64,000 bases of DNA from the IMG/VR virus record IMGVR_UViG_3300042402_001868, positions 62,001 through 126,000 of that record, one strand, 5' to 3'. The position numbers were made by a program, and so were the translations under genes. This stretch comes from a virus. This document shows positions 60,784 through 64,000 of the stretch, one piece after another (position 1 is the stretch's first letter; each line of letters opens with the position of its first letter). A model generated the notes under the pieces. The model was not told where the DNA came from. It did not search any database and saw only the letters and a list, made by a program, of their open reading frames with translations.

Positions 60784-61565
60784 ACTTTGCGAGCCTTAAC
60801 TAACAAATGCCAACCTAGATATTCACGTACTGCCTGGCGATGTGAATCTGTCATGGCTTCAAACCAAGGTTCTAGTTCGTAACGTCCTGCTTTGTATGCA
60901 TCTACGTTGTACATGAAACAATGATCTTGACGCAGACGTTCAACATACCAACCATTGTCACTGTTCATCATCTGATGAATTTCATCCTTGGAGAATGCTT
61001 GTGCATATGGACAACCTGCTTGTGCTTCAAATTGATCAAGACCTTTCTGGATCATGGCATACTTCCAGGAGTTCTTGGCATATACCATGTAGCGGAATTC
61101 ACCACCATGCTTGACTACCTCATGTACATTGTCAATAATTTTGTTAATGCCCGGAAAGTGATGTATCACACCATAACTGTACACAAGATCAAACTCACCT
61201 AACGTAGCCAATGCGTAAGCATCAGTTGCATCTACATTGTAAAACTCACCTTCGAGGCCTAGTGTTTCAAAACGTTGTTTGCTCAATGCGATACTTTGAT
61301 CGCTTAGGTCAATGCCCACATACTCTGCACCGTGCTTGGCAAACTCCTCGGCATCAGATCCAATACCGCAACCAATTTCCAACACACGTTTACCAGCCCA
61401 CAGGTGGAATCCTGCAAACTCAGCAATGTGTGGCTCCACACGATAGCGTCGCTCGCTTACTTCTCGGAAGAAAGCAGGCGTGCCAACATCGCTGGTACCG
61501 TGTTTGATATTACACGGTTGTGTGTTCCAATAACGTTTGATACGTTCTTCAAGGCTTTGCGACAT
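60780..61565 (-). CDS. SAM-dependent methyltransferase
   Basis: 261 residues. VLEIGCGIGSDAEEFAKHGAEYVGIDLSD is a class I methyltransferase motif I and II; VIHHFPGI follows. The substrate is not evident. It overlaps the SGNH and glycosyltransferase genes, so it may modify the same glycan. Confidence 0.87.
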   Translation of the reverse strand: MSQSLEERIKRYWNTQPCNIKHGTSDVGTPAFFREVSERRYRVEPHIAEFAGFHLWAGKRVLEIGCGIGSDAEEFAKHGAEYVGIDLSDQSIALSKQRFETLGLEGEFYNVDATDAYALATLGEFDLVYSYGVIHHFPGINKIIDNVHEVVKHGGEFRYMVYAKNSWKYAMIQKGLDQFEAQAGCPYAQAFSKDEIHQMMNSDNGWYVERLRQDHCFMYNVDAYKAGRYELEPWFEAMTDSHRQAVREYLGWHLLVKARKV

Positions 61566-62409
61566 CTTTTGTTTCCTGAAAGTGTGTGTGCGGATTCTTA
61601 AACTGCACCATTTGTTTGTTTACATCGTTCTTGGCCAGTTTCTCCCACGGGTCTTGAGTGCCGTTGAATATGTTGGCAAAGAAGCTCATGTCATGCCCAC
61701 GTTCGTTTTGCAAGTAGGTGGCAATCTTGGCACAGTCATTATGGCGTAATGCCATTTGTTGTACACTATGAAAGTCTCTTGAATCTTTGGGATTGCCTTC
61801 TAACATGGGACGATTCTGGAATGTTTCATCGTTGTTGTTGCCGGTAAGATCATGACGATCGTGCAACACATCTACTTCGATACGTTCCCAAATATCCAAC
61901 ATGTATGCCTGTTGGCTTAGCCATGCATCACTAATTTGATGCGGGCTCAGATAGCCCAACAAGTCTAACCACTTGCGAGGAACAATGGGAAAGATACTGT
62001 ATGGATGATCATGATGCGTGTGGAATGCAAGTAGTTTAAACTCACCCTCGTGCTTCATGATTTCTTTGTCCCAATCTTGGGTTTCCATCACAGCATCATC
62101 ATTCCAAAATACCAACCAACGTGCGTCGCTATTACGTGCAAGCTCATTAACATATTCATTGAGTCGAATGTATCCCAACGGAGCAAAACTCATAGCAGTA
62201 TAGTTAATCTCTTGTGCATCTAGCCAAGGTTGCAACTCTTCTTCAAAGTGCTTGGTGCCAATCTCATCGTCATTGTCAAATCCAAACATAAGTTGAACTC
62301 GACTGGCATCCGATGCCAGTTCAATCACGCTTTTTACACTGCGTTCTAGCGAGTCGGATCGCCCACGAGTGGGCAACAAGATTGCAATATCAAATTCTGG
62401 TGTGCTCAT
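61549..62409 (-). CDS. glycosyltransferase family 2-like protein
   Basis: 286 residues. AILLPTRGRSDSLERSVKSV and the metal-binding FWNDDAVM (DxD-like) identify a GT-A fold. It is ATGA-coupled to QueD and to the methyltransferase. Acceptor unknown. Confidence 0.82.
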   Translation of the reverse strand: MSTPEFDIAILLPTRGRSDSLERSVKSVIELASDASRVQLMFGFDNDDEIGTKHFEEELQPWLDAQEINYTAMSFAPLGYIRLNEYVNELARNSDARWLVFWNDDAVMETQDWDKEIMKHEGEFKLLAFHTHHDHPYSIFPIVPRKWLDLLGYLSPHQISDAWLSQQAYMLDIWERIEVDVLHDRHDLTGNNNDETFQNRPMLEGNPKDSRDFHSVQQMALRHNDCAKIATYLQNERGHDMSFFANIFNGTQDPWEKLAKNDVNKQMVQFKNPHTHFQETKDVAKP

Positions 62410-62960
62410 GCAAATAAGTCCTCATTCCATTCTCTATGGCCTTCTCTAAAAGCCATGTTTGCTTGTGTTTCACGTACTTCCACTCGGTAGCACCACAGGC
62501 GTTGTGCTTCACCCTCGCCCCAAAAGTCTGGAATGTAAACACCGTTCACATACTTGTACAGCATGTCAGCAAGTGATTCACATCCTACTCTGGGCAAGAT
62601 TGTGAGTTTGGCCAGTTTGCGACGTTCCATCTCTTTATAGAACTCGAGTTCTGGATCGTCGGCACTGACCAAGGTTGTGTGATCAAACTGATCTTCTAAA
62701 ATCTTTTTAAGTTCTTTAAGACCGCCATAGTCAGCGGCCCAGTTGCGAACATCAAGGTCGTTGGTACCAAAGTAAAACTTCATACTAAACGAGTAACCAT
62801 GATTCAAGTTACAATGACTATCGGCTCTCCACTGTCGGTAGGCACACGGAAATGCGTCAATGTACTCTTTGGTACTGGTAAATTTGTATTGTACAGGCCC
62901 GCGATACGGAAGATTTTGCTCCATGTGATTAATTAGATCCTGAGTTGATGATATTGCCAT
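62406..62960 (-). CDS. queD: 6-carboxytetrahydropterin synthase-like protein
   Basis: 184 residues. The catalytic Cys (FPCAYRQWRADSHC), zinc histidines (SHCNLNHGYSF) and FDHTTLV fit the QueD/6-pyruvoyl-tetrahydropterin synthase family. Longer than bacterial QueD (about 120), as in some phages. With QueE it gives two steps to preQ0; QueC and GTP cyclohydrolase are not in the window. Confidence 0.9.
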   Translation of the reverse strand: MAISSTQDLINHMEQNLPYRGPVQYKFTSTKEYIDAFPCAYRQWRADSHCNLNHGYSFSMKFYFGTNDLDVRNWAADYGGLKELKKILEDQFDHTTLVSADDPELEFYKEMERRKLAKLTILPRVGCESLADMLYKYVNGVYIPDFWGEGEAQRLWCYRVEVRETQANMAFREGHREWNEDLFA

Positions 62961-63046
62961 TATTATTCTCCTATGTTAAATTTTAGCATAGGCTTGCAGA
63001 ATTTATATAGCGGGATGAATGCTCTAAAGGCCGCTGAGATCATTAC

Positions 63047-63448
63047 TTATGCTGGTTTGGTGTAACCACTGGCTTTATAATTAGCTTGTCCGTGTATAAC
63101 GCCTCGAACACCGCCAATGGGATTGGAGCAGTCACCTACCTTGCGTGGAATCAAATGCACATGCGGATACATCACAGTCTGGCCTGCGGCCTCGCCGCAG
63201 TTGACGCCTACATTGTAGGCTTCCCATTCGCCAGTTACTACTTTTTCATATCCAAAACGGAAAGCATATTTCATTGCTTCTTCAATGATCACATTCTTGT
63301 TCCAACGTGGCACAAATAGCAAGTGTCCTATTGTAACTGGGTAAGCATCACGGAATACTGCCACATGATAGTCTGAGTGTTCTGTGGCCTCATCTGACCA
63401 TGGTGCGGCACCTGCGGCCGCTGCCTCTTCTAATGTTTCGTATCTCAT
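63047..63448 (-). CDS. HIT-domain nucleotide hydrolase-like protein
   Basis: 133 residues. The histidine triad is HVHLIPRK, with VTIGHLLFVPRW upstream. HIT proteins hydrolyse or transfer nucleoside monophosphates. Phages often carry one; the substrate is unknown. Confidence 0.88.
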   Translation of the reverse strand: MRYETLEEAAAAGAAPWSDEATEHSDYHVAVFRDAYPVTIGHLLFVPRWNKNVIIEEAMKYAFRFGYEKVVTGEWEAYNVGVNCGEAAGQTVMYPHVHLIPRKVGDCSNPIGGVRGVIHGQANYKASGYTKPA

Positions 63449-63494
63449 AGTTTAATTAATTAAGTAATGTTGTGAATAGGAATAGAAGCAACTC

Positions 63495-64000
63495 TTAAAG
63501 ATTGCTAACAAACGATTGTATGTTATTTGCTATTTCTTTTGCAAATAATTGATTGCCTTTTTTGTTAGGATGCACTCCTCGCCAGACACCTAACAGTTCC
63601 AATTGTGTCCACACTCTAAGAGTATCAGCGGTTTTATTGATCATATCTTTGTTGGGACGAGAATTTTTAAATTCGTACATGGCATACCGATGCGCAACCT
63701 CAGCTCCCCATCCGTGCTCAAGATCAATACCAACCTGACTGGTTAAAAATTTCTGCCAACTTGGATGGATCACAGTAATATTGTTATAGTGGTCACAATC
63801 AACTATATCACTATGGCCGCCAATAAGTCCAACCGGACAATTTAGCCGATTAATCATGTCAAGCGTATCAGAATTGATGTTATTTCTTAGATCCCAAAAA
63901 TTAGGAGATTCTATCAACTCCTTTTTGTTTTCGTGCAGTACATCTAGAATAGGTTCGCAGTAGACCCACAGTATGGCATCAAACGAAGATTTATAACTGT
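63495..64000 (-). CDS. SGNH-like protein, 5' end outside the window
   Basis: The frame stays open to the window edge, beyond the first candidate start at 63917 (a TTG). SSFDAILWVYCEPILDVL upstream of it resembles an SGNH strand; PVGLIGGHSD and GVHPNKKGNQLFA near the C-terminus form the Asp/His-type block. Fifth SGNH relative here. Confidence 0.7.
   Translation of the reverse strand, partial: SYKSSFDAILWVYCEPILDVLHENKKELIESPNFWDLRNNINSDTLDMINRLNCPVGLIGGHSDIVDCDHYNNITVIHPSWQKFLTSQVGIDLEHGWGAEVAHRYAMYEFKNSRPNKDMINKTADTLRVWTQLELLGVWRGVHPNKKGNQLFAKEIANNIQSFVSNL

Overview
This window looks like part of a large tailed-phage genome (Caudoviricetes, probably a jumbo myovirus). Genes are packed and commonly overlap by 1-4 bases (ATGA, TAATG, GTGA junctions). 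Many small proteins resemble conserved hypotheticals of T4-like cyanophages. There is a tRNA/tmRNA cluster and there are no rRNA or ribosomal-protein genes. Apart from one DUF4214-type surface/decoration protein, no virion gene is visible. A proteobacterial, perhaps freshwater betaproteobacterial, host is an inference from three things: the tmRNA tag (ANDEQFALAA, close to the betaproteobacterial ANDERFALAA type), the Bug/TctC-type binding protein, and near-consensus sigma70 promoters.

Layout. 1-7704 (+): radical SAM proteins with an N-terminal twitch domain (one a tandem double enzyme), a NodU-type carbamoyltransferase and a 33-residue basic peptide. 7689-14318 (-): three more radical SAM proteins, an amidinotransferase and two glycosyltransferase-like paralogues. 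14317-17928 (+): a 1203-residue protein with ten tandem ~66-residue repeats, whose ATG overlaps the ATG of the divergent gene. 17897-27055 (-): sugar aminotransferase, epimerase, ThyX, small cyanophage-like proteins and a MoxR ATPase/VWA metallopeptidase pair. 27045-39661 (-): PP-loop ATPases, a secreted TctC-type protein, Fe(II)/2-oxoglutarate-type oxygenases, an RNA polymerase omega-like subunit, three ADP-heptose pathway enzymes, an AhpC/AhpD pair, a second amidinotransferase and a YkuK-like protein. 39700-52640 (almost all -): 25 tRNAs, a circularly permuted tmRNA and at least nine inverted-repeat-closed structured elements, interleaved with three radical SAM proteins, a methylthioadenosine-type nucleosidase, SGNH proteins and the DUF4214 protein. 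52660-64000 (-): small phage proteins, a GIY-YIG nuclease, a 5'-3' exonuclease, QueE and QueD, nucleotidyl-, methyl- and glycosyltransferases, a HIT protein and SGNH proteins.

How it may work together. The 25 tRNAs are non-redundant and in principle read all 61 sense codons, including initiation and (inferred) AUA. With the tmRNA and omega subunit this suggests broad takeover of host gene expression. Ten radical SAM proteins (eleven domains), a carbamoyltransferase, two amidinotransferases, a StrS-like aminotransferase, epimerases, glycosyltransferases and oxygenases suggest synthesis of a heavily decorated small molecule, glycan or modified peptide; the product is unknown. The nucleosidase could clear 5'-deoxyadenosine made by the radical SAM enzymes. 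Promoters are nearly uniform: TTGAC(A/C/T/G), 17 bases, then TATAAT or a close variant, often preceded by TGC.
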